Shown here piece after piece: positions 1 through 8,596 of a stretch of 64,000 nucleotides of DNA; the stretch's first letter is position 1, and every line of letters begins with the position of its first letter. Below the pieces are notes generated by a model. The model did no database searches. It saw only the letters and a list, made by a program, of their open reading frames with translations, and had not been told where the DNA came from. The DNA is taken from positions 62,001 through 126,000 of the forward strand of contig NZ_JAJQJI010000010.1 in the NCBI RefSeq assembly GCF_021213805.1. Reading direction: 5' to 3'. This DNA comes from Mycobacterium sp. MYCO198283. GTDB taxonomy: Bacteria > Actinomycetota > Actinomycetes > Mycobacteriales > Mycobacteriaceae. The translations under genes and the position numbers were made by a program.

Positions 1-1
1 G

Positions 2-1063
2 ATGTTCGGCAGTTCGCGGTCACCCGGCGACGGCGCGGCCGGCGCCGACATGCGCGTCCGCTCGGCGGCGCGGTCCGGTCACTGCGGGCCCGACGCCCGC
101 CCGGCCCCGGTGCGGATCCGCTTCGCCGACGACCGCCCCGGCGCGACGGTGGGCATCGGCGGTGCGCGGTACCCGGAGTGGGATGTCTTCGCCGATCGCT
201 ACCGGGAGCAGTGGTGCCGCGTGATCGACTTCCCGCTGCGCACCGACGCCGACGTCGCCGCGGCCGACGTCGTACGCGACGACGTCCTGCGTGCGCGGCT
301 GGCGCGGGTGGGTGTGGGTCCCCGGGTGTTCCGCGCCCGCGCCGACGGTGACGAGCTCGACATCGAAGCACTGACCGGCCTGTTCGTCGACCTGCGCTCC
401 GGATACTCGCCACCGGAGCACGTCTACCTCGAGCGGCGCCCGGCCGCCCGGAACCTGGGCGTGCTCGTCCTGCTCGACGCCTCCGGCTCCGCCAGCGATT
501 CCGACGTCGACGGCCTCGCCGTGCACGAGCACCAGCGGCGGGCGGCGGGCGTCCTGGCGGCCACCCTGGAGGAGCTCGGCGACCGCGTCGCGGTGTACGC
601 GTTCCGGTCGCAGGGGCGCGAGGCCGTCCACCTGCCCGCGATCAAGACGTTCGAGCAGCGGTTCACCGCGCGCGCCCGCGCCCGCCTGCACCGGCTGACG
701 CCGTCGGGCTACACCCGGCTCGGCGCCGCGATCCGGGGCGCCGGGGAGATCCTCAAGCGCGACGCGGGCACCACGCACCGACTGCTGCTGGTTCTCTCCG
801 ACGGCGTGCCCTACGACGCCGGATACGAGGGCCGTTACGCCGAAGCGGATTCCCGCCGGGCGCTTGCGGAACTGCGCGCCGACGGGGTCGCCTGCCTGTG
901 TCTGACCATCGGCGCCGCGACCCGAAGCGATGCGCTGCAACGGGTCTTCGGCTCGGTGGGCTACGCCCGCGCCGCCACCCTCGCCCACCTCAGTCCGCGG
1001 ATGGACCAGCTGTTCGTCGCCGCGCTGCGCGAGCTGGCGGCACCTGCCGGCGCGGCCCGCTGA
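2..1063 (+). CDS. NorD/CbbO-like VWA-domain protein (probably 5'-truncated by the window edge)
   Basis: Von Willebrand A domain protein of the type that works with MoxR-like AAA+ ATPases to activate metalloenzymes (NorD, CbbO). A MIDAS-type DxSxS motif is visible at residues 159-163 (DASGS), followed by the expected Thr in PSGYT near residue 238 and Asp in LSDGVPYD near 267. NorD-type proteins are usually much longer than 353 residues and the reading frame is open to the left edge, so this is probably the C-terminal part of a larger protein; the ATG at position 2 need not be the start. It converges on the TetR gene 6 nt away. The family is fairly clear; the client enzyme is unknown. Confidence 0.75.
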   Translation: MFGSSRSPGDGAAGADMRVRSAARSGHCGPDARPAPVRIRFADDRPGATVGIGGARYPEWDVFADRYREQWCRVIDFPLRTDADVAAADVVRDDVLRARLARVGVGPRVFRARADGDELDIEALTGLFVDLRSGYSPPEHVYLERRPAARNLGVLVLLDASGSASDSDVDGLAVHEHQRRAAGVLAATLEELGDRVAVYAFRSQGREAVHLPAIKTFEQRFTARARARLHRLTPSGYTRLGAAIRGAGEILKRDAGTTHRLLLVLSDGVPYDAGYEGRYAEADSRRALAELRADGVACLCLTIGAATRSDALQRVFGSVGYARAATLAHLSPRMDQLFVAALRELAAPAGAAR

Positions 1064-1069
1064 CGGCGG

Positions 1070-1672
1070 TCAGGCCGGGTCGGGCGCGAGGTCGCGCCGC
1101 AGCGCGGCCGTGTAGGCCCCGAACACCGCCCGCAGCGGCAGGGTGCGGTCGAGCAGCCAGGTGGTTTCGACACCGTTGATGAACGCGAGGATCTCCACGG
1201 CCTTGACGCACGGGTCGACGTCGGACCGGAACCGGCCCTGCCGCTGGTGGTGCTCGATCGCCTTGGCCACGATCCCGACGGCCGCCCGGTACCGCTGCGC
1301 GTAGCGGTCGTGCAGCGGCGCGTCGGGCGTGATGTTCTCCACCAGCAGCACCGTGAAGGTGCCGCCCAGGTCCGGCGCCTTTGCGATGCGCTCGGCCACC
1401 CGCTCGATCTCGGTGAGCAGATCGCCGCTGCGGCCGGCGCTGGCCGCGTCGGCGGCGTCGCGGGCGTCGAGGACCGCGTGCAGCAACTGCTCCTTGGACT
1501 CGAAGTGGTGCAGCAGACCGGCGGGGCTGACGCCGGCCTCCCGCGCTATCTGCGCGAGCGTCGTGTTCCGCCAACCGTGCTGGCTCAGCTGCCGCTGCGC
1601 CGCTTCGAGGATGCGCTGCTTGCGGTCCTCCCCCTTGGCCAGCAACGCCGCATACGGGCGCGCCGCCGTCAC
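1070..1672 (-). CDS. TetR-family transcriptional regulator
   Basis: TetR repressor of 200 residues with an N-terminal helix-turn-helix (about residues 24-62, core TTLAQIAREAGVSPAGLLHH) and a divergent ligand-binding domain. It starts with GTG, beginning TAARPYAALLAKGEDRKQRIL. The regulator at the right end of the window (63178-63780) begins almost identically and is a clear paralogue, so the two bracket the catabolic locus. It lies just downstream of the amidohydrolase on the same strand (31 nt gap) and may be co-transcribed. Its ligand and operator are unknown; the GAGAA-N5-TTCTC sites in the intergenic region upstream are candidates by position only. Confidence 0.9.
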   Translation of the reverse strand: MTAARPYAALLAKGEDRKQRILEAAQRQLSQHGWRNTTLAQIAREAGVSPAGLLHHFESKEQLLHAVLDARDAADAASAGRSGDLLTEIERVAERIAKAPDLGGTFTVLLVENITPDAPLHDRYAQRYRAAVGIVAKAIEHHQRQGRFRSDVDPCVKAVEILAFINGVETTWLLDRTLPLRAVFGAYTAALRRDLAPDPA

Positions 1673-1703
1673 CGGACCCCCCGACCCGATTTCTCGCCCT
1701 CCG

Positions 1704-3023
1704 CTACTGCTGGCCGGCGCCGGCGGTGTCGCGGTTGCCGGTGATCGCCTGGGCGTTGGCCTGGAAGTCGGCGAAGCTGCTGCCGCCGCGTTCCTTGTGG
1801 GCCGACAGCGCGCGGATGGTGACGTCGTGGCCTTCGGCGGCCTTGCGCAGCGCGCCGACGCGGGCCTGGTCTTTGGGGATGTGGGCGAACGGGTCGAAGT
1901 GGTACCAGCGCATCGCGTTCTCGTGGGTGATCTTGTTGATCTCGTCGTCGGGCACCTGGTAGGTGTCGAACACCGCGCCCAATTCCTCCGGGGCGCCGGG
2001 CCACATCGAATCGCTGTGCGGGTAGTCCATCTCCCAGCAGATGTTGTCGACGCCGATCGCGTGGCGGTTCTTCACCCCGACCGGATCGGAGATGAAACAG
2101 GTCAAGAAGTGCTCCCGGAACACCTCGCTGGGCTTTTTGCCGCCGAAGTCCTGGTGCGTCCACGTCGAGTGCATGTCGAAGGTGCGGTCCACCCGGTCCA
2201 GGAAGTACGGGATCCACCCCGTCCCGCCCTCACTGAGCGCGATCTTGAGGTCCGGGTAGGCCTTGATCGGCGCCGACCACAACAGGTCCGCCGCCGCTTG
2301 CACGATGTTCATCGGCTGCAGCGTGATCATCACGTCCATCGGCGCGTCCGGCGCGGTGATCGCCAACCGCCCCGACGACCCGATGTGCACGTTGAGCACC
2401 GTCTCGGTGTCCACCAGCGCCTCCCACAGCGGCCGCCAGTAGTCCAGGTCGTGGAAGCTCGGATAGCCCATCGCGGCCGGGTTCTCGGTGAACGTCAGCG
2501 AGTGCACGCCCTTGTCGCTGACGCGGCGCACCTCCGCCGCGCACAGCTCGGCGTCCCAGATCACCGGTATCGCCATCGGGATGAACCGGCCCGGATTGCT
2601 GCCGCACCACTCGTCGATGTGCCAGTCGTTGTAGGCCCGCACCAACGCCAGCGAGAACTCCGGGTCCTCGGTGGCGAACAGCCGCGCCGCGAACCCCGGG
2701 AACGACGGGAAGTTCATCGTCGCCAACACCCCGCCGGCGTTCATGTCCTTCACCCGCTCGTTCGGGTCATAACAGCCCTTGCGGATCTCGTCGAGCCCTT
2801 GGGGCTCCAGCCCGTACTCCTCTTTCGGCCGCCCCGCCACCGCGTTGAGCGCCACGTTCGGGATCACCGTGTCCCGGAACTGCCAGGTGTCCGACCCGTC
2901 CGGGTTGTGCACCAGCCGCGGCGCCTCATCCCGATACTTCTCCGGCAGATGATTTCTGAACATGTCCGGCGGCTCGATGATGTGGTCATCCACGCTGATC
3001 AAGATCATGTCGTTGTAGTCCAC
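1704..3023 (-). CDS. Amidohydrolase-2 family (PF04909-type) TIM-barrel hydrolase/decarboxylase
   Basis: Metal-dependent TIM-barrel protein of the ACMSD/gamma-resorcylate decarboxylase type, 439 residues. The N-terminal beta-strand motif is SVDDHIIEP (residues 10-18) and the late catalytic Asp is in WEMDYPHSDS. I chose the GTG at 3023 (DYNDMILIS follows) because an AAGGGAG Shine-Dalgarno lies 8 nt upstream; the first Met of the longer frame is 45 nt further up and has none. Three more proteins of this family occur in the window (15196, 50957, 52080). In catabolic loci they hydrolyse or decarboxylate ring-cleavage products, but the substrate here is unknown. It is transcribed divergently from the mycofactocin-coupled SDR across a 304-nt region with two operator-like sites. 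Confidence 0.88.
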   Translation of the reverse strand: MDYNDMILISVDDHIIEPPDMFRNHLPEKYRDEAPRLVHNPDGSDTWQFRDTVIPNVALNAVAGRPKEEYGLEPQGLDEIRKGCYDPNERVKDMNAGGVLATMNFPSFPGFAARLFATEDPEFSLALVRAYNDWHIDEWCGSNPGRFIPMAIPVIWDAELCAAEVRRVSDKGVHSLTFTENPAAMGYPSFHDLDYWRPLWEALVDTETVLNVHIGSSGRLAITAPDAPMDVMITLQPMNIVQAAADLLWSAPIKAYPDLKIALSEGGTGWIPYFLDRVDRTFDMHSTWTHQDFGGKKPSEVFREHFLTCFISDPVGVKNRHAIGVDNICWEMDYPHSDSMWPGAPEELGAVFDTYQVPDDEINKITHENAMRWYHFDPFAHIPKDQARVGALRKAAEGHDVTIRALSAHKERGGSSFADFQANAQAITGNRDTAGAGQQ

Positions 3024-3079
3024 GACACCTGCTCCCTTCGGACGGTCACCGGCGACGGCGAGTGACACCGCTCACAGCT

Positions 3080-3106
3080 GAAAACTATCTTCTCACAAGA
3101 TGAGAA
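3080..3106. promoter_or_regulatory. Operator-like dyads (GAAAA-N5-TTCTC overlapping TTCTCA-N5-TGAGAA)
   Basis: On the plus strand GAAAACTATCTTCTC (3080-3094) overlaps TTCTCACAAGATGAGAA (3090-3106). On the minus strand the first reads GAGAAGATAGTTTTC, close to GAGAATTTAGTTCTC at 50887. It lies 57-83 nt upstream of the amidohydrolase start at 3023. The sequence is seen directly; the regulatory role is inferred from recurrence. Confidence 0.45.
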
Positions 3107-3178
3107 TCAACGTCGCGAGCCACCGTCGGGGGTCACCACCCGGAGCCGGCGCGCCCCTCCGATCCAGCGCCGTTGCCC

Positions 3179-3206
3179 GAGAACTCAGTTCTCGCCAGCG
3201 AAGAAC
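3179..3206 (+). promoter_or_regulatory. Composite operator GAGAACTCAGTTCTC plus phased GAAGAAC half-site
   Basis: A perfect 6-bp inverted repeat with a 3-nt spacer (3179-3193) is followed six bases later by GAAGAAC (3200-3206). The same 15+6+7 arrangement occurs at 36972-36999 and 50887-50914. It lies about 120 nt upstream of the mycofactocin-coupled SDR. Confidence 0.5.
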
Positions 3207-3327
3207 GATCGTTGACACTTACGCGCTTAGGTGACATGTTCGACGTCGAGTGTCCCGGTCGCGGGCGGTGTGGCCGCCGCGTCCGCGGCCACGGTTGATC
3301 GCAGCCCACGGAAGAACGAGGTAGGTC

Positions 3328-4164
3328 ATGGCAGGTCGGGTAGAGGGCAAGGTCGCATTCATCACGGGCGCCGCCCGCGGACAGGGCCGGGCCCACGCGG
3401 TGCGGCTCGCCGAAGAGGGCGCCGACATCATCGCCGTCGACATCTGCAAGCAGATCGACACGGTGAAGATCCCGCTGTCCTCCCCCGAGGACCTGGCCGA
3501 GACCGCCGACCTGGTGAAGAACGCCGGGGGCCGCATCTACACCGCCGAGGTCGACGTCCGCGACTTCGACGCGCTGAAGCAGGCCGTCGACGCCGGCGTC
3601 GAGGAGTTCGGCCGGCTCGACATCATCGTCGCCAACGCCGGCATCGGCAACGGCGGCGAGACGCTGGACAAGACCGGTGAGCCCGACTGGGACGACATGA
3701 TCGCGGTCAACCTGACGGGCGTGTGGAAGACCGTCAAAGCCGGTGTCCCGCACATCCTCGCGGGCGAGCGCGGCGGCTCGATCATCCTCACCAGCTCGGT
3801 CGGCGGGCTGAAGGCCTACCCGCACACCGGCCACTACGTCGCCGCCAAGCACGGTGTCGTGGGGCTGATGCGCACCTTCGCGGTCGAACTGGGCGCCAAG
3901 AACATCCGGGTCAACTCGGTGCACCCGACGAACGTGAACACGCCGCTGTTCATGAACGAGCCGACCATGAAGATGTTCCGCCCCGACCTGGAGAACCCGG
4001 GCCCCGAGGACATCAAGGTGGTCGGCGAGTTCATGCACACGCTGCCCATCGGCTGGGTGGAGCCCGAGGACATCGCCAACGCGGTGCTGTTCCTGGCGTC
4101 CGACGAAGCCCGGTTCATCACCGGCGTCACGCTGCCCGTCGACGGTGGCAGCTGCCTGAAATAA
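3328..4164 (+). CDS. Mycofactocin-coupled SDR-family oxidoreductase
   Basis: Short-chain dehydrogenase of 278 residues with the N-terminal signature of the mycofactocin-coupled subfamily: GRVEGKVAFITGAARGQGR then HAVRLAEEGADIIAVDIC. Visible SDR features are the TGAARGQG cofactor loop, NAG in VANAGIGNGG, the catalytic Ser in LTSSVGG, and Tyr/Lys in HYVAAKHG. Family members hold NAD(H) tightly and pass electrons to the peptide-derived cofactor mycofactocin, usually oxidising alcohols. A GAGG Shine-Dalgarno precedes the ATG. It overlaps or abuts the following phosphotransferase, suggesting one transcript. A second member lies at 33282. The alcohol substrate is unknown. Confidence 0.92.
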   Translation: MAGRVEGKVAFITGAARGQGRAHAVRLAEEGADIIAVDICKQIDTVKIPLSSPEDLAETADLVKNAGGRIYTAEVDVRDFDALKQAVDAGVEEFGRLDIIVANAGIGNGGETLDKTGEPDWDDMIAVNLTGVWKTVKAGVPHILAGERGGSIILTSSVGGLKAYPHTGHYVAAKHGVVGLMRTFAVELGAKNIRVNSVHPTNVNTPLFMNEPTMKMFRPDLENPGPEDIKVVGEFMHTLPIGWVEPEDIANAVLFLASDEARFITGVTLPVDGGSCLK

Positions 4165-5447
4165 CGCTCGACTGGGCGACCGGGGATCTCACGGCGACGA
4201 GGTTCCCGGCGCACGGCGCTGCGCTGCGCGAGGGCGGGGCGGCGTTCCTGACGTCGGCGTTCCGCCGGTGGGGCGCCCTGGCCGCCGGCGACGCCGTCGA
4301 GCAGATCACCCGGCTGCAGGAGTGCCAGGGCGGCAGCACCGGCCGCAAGCTGCTGCTCGACGTGCGGTACCGCGCGGCCGACGCCGAGCCGCCACGCGAG
4401 CTGTTCGTCAAGTTCTCGCGCGACTTCAGCGATCCGGCCCGCGACCACGGCCGAGCCCAAATGGCGCCGGAAGTGCGGTTCGCGCTGCTGTGCCGCGACG
4501 GATCGCTGCCGATCGCCGTGCCGCGTCCCCTGTTCGCCGACTACCACCACGCCACCGGCACCGGGATCCTGATCACCGAGCGAATCGCGTTCGGCCGCAA
4601 CGGGATCGAGCCGCAGCACGCCAAGTGCCGAGACTACGAGCTGGCCGATCCGATCGCCCACTACCGCGCGCTGTTCACCGCGCTGGGCGCGCTCGCCGGC
4701 GCCGACCAGGCCGGCCGGCTGGCCGCGTCACCGGCCGACTTCCCGGTGCGGGTGGACCCCGGATCGGTCGGGGTGCCGCCGGCGCTGACACCGGAGCGGC
4801 TGCACCGCCGGCTCGAGCGCTTCGCCGCGTTCGCGGCGGACTACCCCGCGCTGCTGCCGGCGGGCCTGGCGAGCCCCGCCTTCACCGCTCGGCTCGCCGC
4901 CCAGGTGCCCGCCCTCGCGGCCCGCGCCGGCGACATCTGGCGCGTGCTGGCGAGCCGGCCCGAGCTGATCGCGCTGTGCCACTGGAACGCCAACGTCGAC
5001 AACGCCTGGTTCTGGCGCGACGCCACCGGCACCCTGCGCTGCGGCCTGCTGGACTGGGGTTCGGTGAGCCGGCTCAACCTCGCGATGGCGGTGTGGGGAT
5101 CGCTGTGCAGCGCCGAGACCGACGTGTGGGATCACCACCTCGACGAGCTGCTGACGCTGCTGGCCGACACCGTGGCCCGGGCCGGCGGCGCGCGGCTGCC
5201 GGTGCCGACGCTGCGCGACCACGCGCTGCTCTACGGCGCGGTCATGGGGATCACCTGGCTGCTCGACGTACCCGCGCTGGTGCGCCACCGGGTACCGGCG
5301 ACCGTCACCGGGCGCGACGATCCGCGCATCCGCGACGACGAGACCGTCCGGGTGCGGTTGCAGATGCTGGTGAACGTCTGCAATCTGCTGCACCGCCACG
5401 ACATCCTCGACATCGCCGCACGAAACGCCGTCCCGGTGGTTCGATAG
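4152..5447 (+). CDS. Aminoglycoside-phosphotransferase-like (APH/EcKL-type) protein
   Basis: Kinase-fold protein of about 430 residues. The ATP-binding Lys is likely in LFVKFSRDF, the catalytic-loop equivalent is CHWNANVDNAWFW (H-x-N-x-D pattern) and the metal-binding Asp is in LLDWGSVS. Coding sequence clearly continues upstream to the SDR stop, but no ATG, GTG or TTG exists in frame near it: the best candidate is the CTG at 4152, overlapping the SDR stop, or translation may be coupled. The 5' boundary is therefore uncertain. Such proteins occur in mycobacterial steroid/lipid loci, where they may phosphorylate small hydroxylated molecules; the role here is not known. Confidence 0.75.
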   Translation: MPEITLDWATGDLTATRFPAHGAALREGGAAFLTSAFRRWGALAAGDAVEQITRLQECQGGSTGRKLLLDVRYRAADAEPPRELFVKFSRDFSDPARDHGRAQMAPEVRFALLCRDGSLPIAVPRPLFADYHHATGTGILITERIAFGRNGIEPQHAKCRDYELADPIAHYRALFTALGALAGADQAGRLAASPADFPVRVDPGSVGVPPALTPERLHRRLERFAAFAADYPALLPAGLASPAFTARLAAQVPALAARAGDIWRVLASRPELIALCHWNANVDNAWFWRDATGTLRCGLLDWGSVSRLNLAMAVWGSLCSAETDVWDHHLDELLTLLADTVARAGGARLPVPTLRDHALLYGAVMGITWLLDVPALVRHRVPATVTGRDDPRIRDDETVRVRLQMLVNVCNLLHRHDILDIAARNAVPVVR

Positions 5448-5475
5448 ACCGGGGTCGGGCAGACGGGAGTGGGCG

Positions 5476-6915
5476 ATGAGGCGACTCAACGGCATGGACG
5501 CGATGTTGCTCTACAGCGAGACGCCGAACCTGCACACGCACACGCTCAAGGTCGCGATCGTCGACGCCACCGACTTCGACGGCGAGTTCACGTTCGAGGT
5601 GTTCCGTCGCACCATCGCCCGGCGGCTGCACATGCTCGACCCGCTGCGCTACCGGCTGGTCGACATCCCCTTCAAGCTGCACCACCCCATGTGGCTGGAG
5701 AACTGCGACGTCGACCTCGACTACCACCTGCGGCGGGTCACCGTGCCCGCGCCCGGCGGGCGGCGCGAACTCGACGAGCTGATCGGTGAGATCGCCAGCA
5801 CGCCGCTGGACCGCAGCCGGCCGCTGTGGGAGTTCTCGTTCGCAGAAGGGTTGACCGGCAACCGGTTCGCGCTGGTCGGCAAGGTGCACCACACGCTGGC
5901 CGACGGCGTCGCGTCGGCGAACCTCTTGGCCCGGCTGATGGATCTCGCCGGCGCGCCCGACGAGCGCGACGAGTACCCGACATGTGAGAACCCGTCGTCG
6001 GTCAACCTGATCGCCGGCGCGGCCCGCGACCACGTGCGCCAGCTGCTGGAGATGCCCGGGCTGATCGCCGACGCCGCCCGCGGCGTCCGCCGATTGCGCC
6101 GGTATGCCCGTGAACGTCCCGCCCGCGTCCCGGAGACCGACCAGGCGAAGCTGTTCCGCACGCCGCCCACGTTTCTCAACCATGTGGTGTCGCCGCGGCG
6201 GACCTTCGCGACGGCGTCCCTGTCGCTCGCGGAGGTCAAGGAGACCGCCCGCGCGCACGGCGCCACGTTCAACGACATCGTGCTGGCGATGGCGGCCGGC
6301 GGGCTGCGGGAACTGTTGTTGCGCTACGACGGCCGCGCGGACCGGCCGCTCCTGGCGTCGGTGCCGGTGGCCACCGACCGCTCGCCCGACCGGGTGACCG
6401 GCAACGAGATCAGCGGGCTGGCGGTGTCACTGCCCGTGCACATCGACGATCCGGCCGAGCGGGTCCGGTTGACGTCGGAGGCCACCAGGCGGGCCAAGGA
6501 GGCCAACGACCTGATCGGCCCGAGCCTGCAGGGCCGCATGATGTCGTATCTTCCGACCGCGCTGGCGCCCGCCGCGTTCCGGCTGCAGGCCAAGCGCACG
6601 GCCCACAACCGCATCATGAACGTCGCGGTGTCGAGTGTGCCGGGGCCCCGCGAGCGCGGCCACATCGGTGGCGCCCCGGTCACCGAGATCTACTCCGTCG
6701 GCGTGCTGTCCGCCGGCAGCGCGTTCAACATGACGGTGTGGAGCTACGTCGACCAGGTCGACATCTCGGTGCTGTCGGACGACCAGACCTTCGACGACGT
6801 GCATGAGGCCACGGACGCCATGGTGCACGCGTTCGCCGAACTCCGCCGCGCAGTCGGCCTTCCGGGCGACGTGGCCGCGGTCGCCAGCGCCATGCCGGCC
6901 GCGTCGGCGGGCTGA
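5476..6915 (+). CDS. WS/DGAT-type O-acyltransferase
   Basis: Bifunctional wax-ester synthase/diacylglycerol acyltransferase family protein of 479 residues, the usual length. The active-site motif HHTLADG is at residues 138-144 and the conserved N-terminal block RRLNGMDAMLLYSE is present. The C-terminal domain has the expected VPGPRE and NMTVWSY elements. These enzymes move acyl groups from acyl-CoA to alcohols or diacylglycerol at the membrane or lipid droplet. It is third in the rightward SDR-kinase-WS/DGAT run, 28 nt after the kinase. In this context it could store fatty acyl groups or esterify an alcohol intermediate; the acceptor is not deducible. Confidence 0.92.
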   Translation: MRRLNGMDAMLLYSETPNLHTHTLKVAIVDATDFDGEFTFEVFRRTIARRLHMLDPLRYRLVDIPFKLHHPMWLENCDVDLDYHLRRVTVPAPGGRRELDELIGEIASTPLDRSRPLWEFSFAEGLTGNRFALVGKVHHTLADGVASANLLARLMDLAGAPDERDEYPTCENPSSVNLIAGAARDHVRQLLEMPGLIADAARGVRRLRRYARERPARVPETDQAKLFRTPPTFLNHVVSPRRTFATASLSLAEVKETARAHGATFNDIVLAMAAGGLRELLLRYDGRADRPLLASVPVATDRSPDRVTGNEISGLAVSLPVHIDDPAERVRLTSEATRRAKEANDLIGPSLQGRMMSYLPTALAPAAFRLQAKRTAHNRIMNVAVSSVPGPRERGHIGGAPVTEIYSVGVLSAGSAFNMTVWSYVDQVDISVLSDDQTFDDVHEATDAMVHAFAELRRAVGLPGDVAAVASAMPAASAG

Positions 6916-6922
6916 GGACGCG

Positions 6923-8596
6923 CTACCGGGCGGCCAGCTCGCGCAGCTCCTTGCGCACGATCTTCCCCGTGCTGTTGCGGGGCAGCTCGTCGAGGATCGT
7001 GATCTCCCGCGGCACCTTATAGTTCGCGAGATTGCTGCGGACGTGCCCGCGCAGGTCGTCGGGGGTGACCGACGCGCCGTCGCGCAGCACCACGAAGCCG
7101 TGCAGGCGCTGGCCGTACTGTTCGTCGTCCACCCCGATCACCGCGGCCTCGGCGACGTCGGGATGCGCGGCCAACGTCTTCTCCACCTCGATCGGATACA
7201 CGTTCTCGCCACCGGAGACGATCATCTCGTCGTCGCGGCCCACCACGAACAGCCGGCCGGCGTCGTCGAGGTAGCCCAGATCCCCCGACGCCATGAAACC
7301 CTCGTGAAAGTCCTTCGTCGCCCCGCTGGTGTAGCCCTCGAACAGCGTGGTGCTGCGGACGAAGATCTGGCCGGTCTCGCCGGTCGGCACGTCGCGCCAC
7401 CCGCCCGCGTCGTCCCGGCCGAGGATGCGGACCTCGGTGCCGTCGGCCGGCCGGCCCGCGGTGTCGGGCGCGGCACGCAGGTCGGCCGGGGTGGCGGTGG
7501 CGATCATGCCGGCCTCGGTGGCGTTGTAGTTGTTGTAGACCACGTCGCCGAAGCGGTCCATGAACGCGGTCACCACATCGGGCCGCATCCGCGAACCCGA
7601 TGCCGTCGCGAAGCGCAGCGAGCGGCAGCTGTAGCGGTCGAGCACCTCGGGCGGCAATGCCATGATCCGGTCGAACATCACCGGGACGACGACGAGACCG
7701 GTGGCGTGGTGCTCGTCGACCAGCCGCAGCGTGGCCTCCGGATCGAACCGGCGCCGCGTGACGATGGTGCACGCCATCAGCGCCGAGAACAGCACCTGCG
7801 AGAAACCCCAGGCGTGGAACATCGGCGCCACGATCACCGTCGCCTCACCGGCCCGCCACGGGACGCGGTCGAGGATCGCCTTGAGGTCGCCGGCGCCGCT
7901 GTCGCCCTTGGAGCGGCGGGCGCCCTTCGGCGTGCCGGTGGTCCCGGAGGTCAGCAGGATGGTCCGGCTGGTGCGCTCGGGGCGGCGGACCCGCTTCCCG
8001 GCGTGCGCGTCGGCGAGGGCCTCCAGCGTCGGCAGGTCGCCGGCGTTGCCGTCCACCCAGCCGAGGATGCGCTGGGTGTCCGGTGCGTCCTGCAGCGCCC
8101 GGTCGACGACCTCGGTGAACTCCTCGTCGTAGACCATGACGAAGCGGTCCTCGCCGCGCTCCCGGTTGATGACCTCGGCCATCGCCGGGCCCGCGAACGA
8201 CGTGTTGAGCAGCAGGACGTCCGCGCCGATCCGTTCGGCGGCCACCAGCGCCTCGATGAACCCGCGGTGGTTGCGGCACATCAGCCCGATGGACGTCGGC
8301 GTTCCGCCGGGCAGGTCCTGCAGCGCGGCGGCCAGCGCGTTGACGCGGTCGTCGAGCTCACGCCACGTCAGGGTGCCCAGCTCGTCGACGACGCCCGGCG
8401 CGTCACCGCAGCGCTGCGCCGCGGCCGCGAACCCGACGGTCGGGCTCATGCCCACCCGGTTGACGGCCGCGACCATCCGCACGTACTTGTCGGGCCGCAT
8501 CGGGGCGATCAACCCCGACCGACCAAGCGTCGACAGCAGCCCGGCGACCGCACCGGCCCGATCCGCGACCGCGTTCCTGGCGTTCGCCGGGCTCAT
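6923..8596 (-). CDS. Acyl-CoA synthetase (FadD-type AMP-ligase)
   Basis: ATP-dependent AMP-forming ligase of 557 residues that would activate a carboxylic acid as its CoA thioester. Motifs in order: the P-loop LLTSGTTGTPKGARRSK, the substrate-site motif YNNYNATEAG, the hinge region VGRDDEMIVSGGENVYP, and the C-terminal catalytic Lys in NSTGKIVRKEL. The start MSPANARNA overlaps the stop of the acyltransferase gene by 4 nt, so the pair is co-translated. It converges on the WS/DGAT gene 7 nt away. A long-chain, steroid or aromatic acid substrate are all possible. Confidence 0.93.
   Translation of the reverse strand: MSPANARNAVADRAGAVAGLLSTLGRSGLIAPMRPDKYVRMVAAVNRVGMSPTVGFAAAAQRCGDAPGVVDELGTLTWRELDDRVNALAAALQDLPGGTPTSIGLMCRNHRGFIEALVAAERIGADVLLLNTSFAGPAMAEVINRERGEDRFVMVYDEEFTEVVDRALQDAPDTQRILGWVDGNAGDLPTLEALADAHAGKRVRRPERTSRTILLTSGTTGTPKGARRSKGDSGAGDLKAILDRVPWRAGEATVIVAPMFHAWGFSQVLFSALMACTIVTRRRFDPEATLRLVDEHHATGLVVVPVMFDRIMALPPEVLDRYSCRSLRFATASGSRMRPDVVTAFMDRFGDVVYNNYNATEAGMIATATPADLRAAPDTAGRPADGTEVRILGRDDAGGWRDVPTGETGQIFVRSTTLFEGYTSGATKDFHEGFMASGDLGYLDDAGRLFVVGRDDEMIVSGGENVYPIEVEKTLAAHPDVAEAAVIGVDDEQYGQRLHGFVVLRDGASVTPDDLRGHVRSNLANYKVPREITILDELPRNSTGKIVRKELRELAAR

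Larger units (their letters stand above)
3024..3327. promoter_or_regulatory. Divergent promoter region between amidohydrolase and SDR
   Basis: No gene is supported in these 304 nt. The region holds two copies of the locus-wide GAGAA-N5-TTCTC dyad (3080-3094 and 3179-3193), a second inverted repeat TTCTCA-N5-TGAGAA (3090-3106), a 10-bp palindrome AACGATCGTT (3204-3213) and a TTGACA hexamer (3212-3217) that could be a -35 element for the rightward SDR. No convincing -10 is seen at the right distance. Confidence 0.5.

Noticed and set aside
3179..3193. KstR or KstR2 operator
   Set aside because: Spacing and core (GAGAA-N5-TTCTC) do not fit the AACnnGTT or CAAGnnCTTG-type consensus known to me.
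3204..3240. A sigma-70-like promoter with TTGACA at 3212
   Set aside because: The -35 is perfect, but no acceptable -10 is seen at 16-18 nt, so it is mentioned only as part of the intergenic region.
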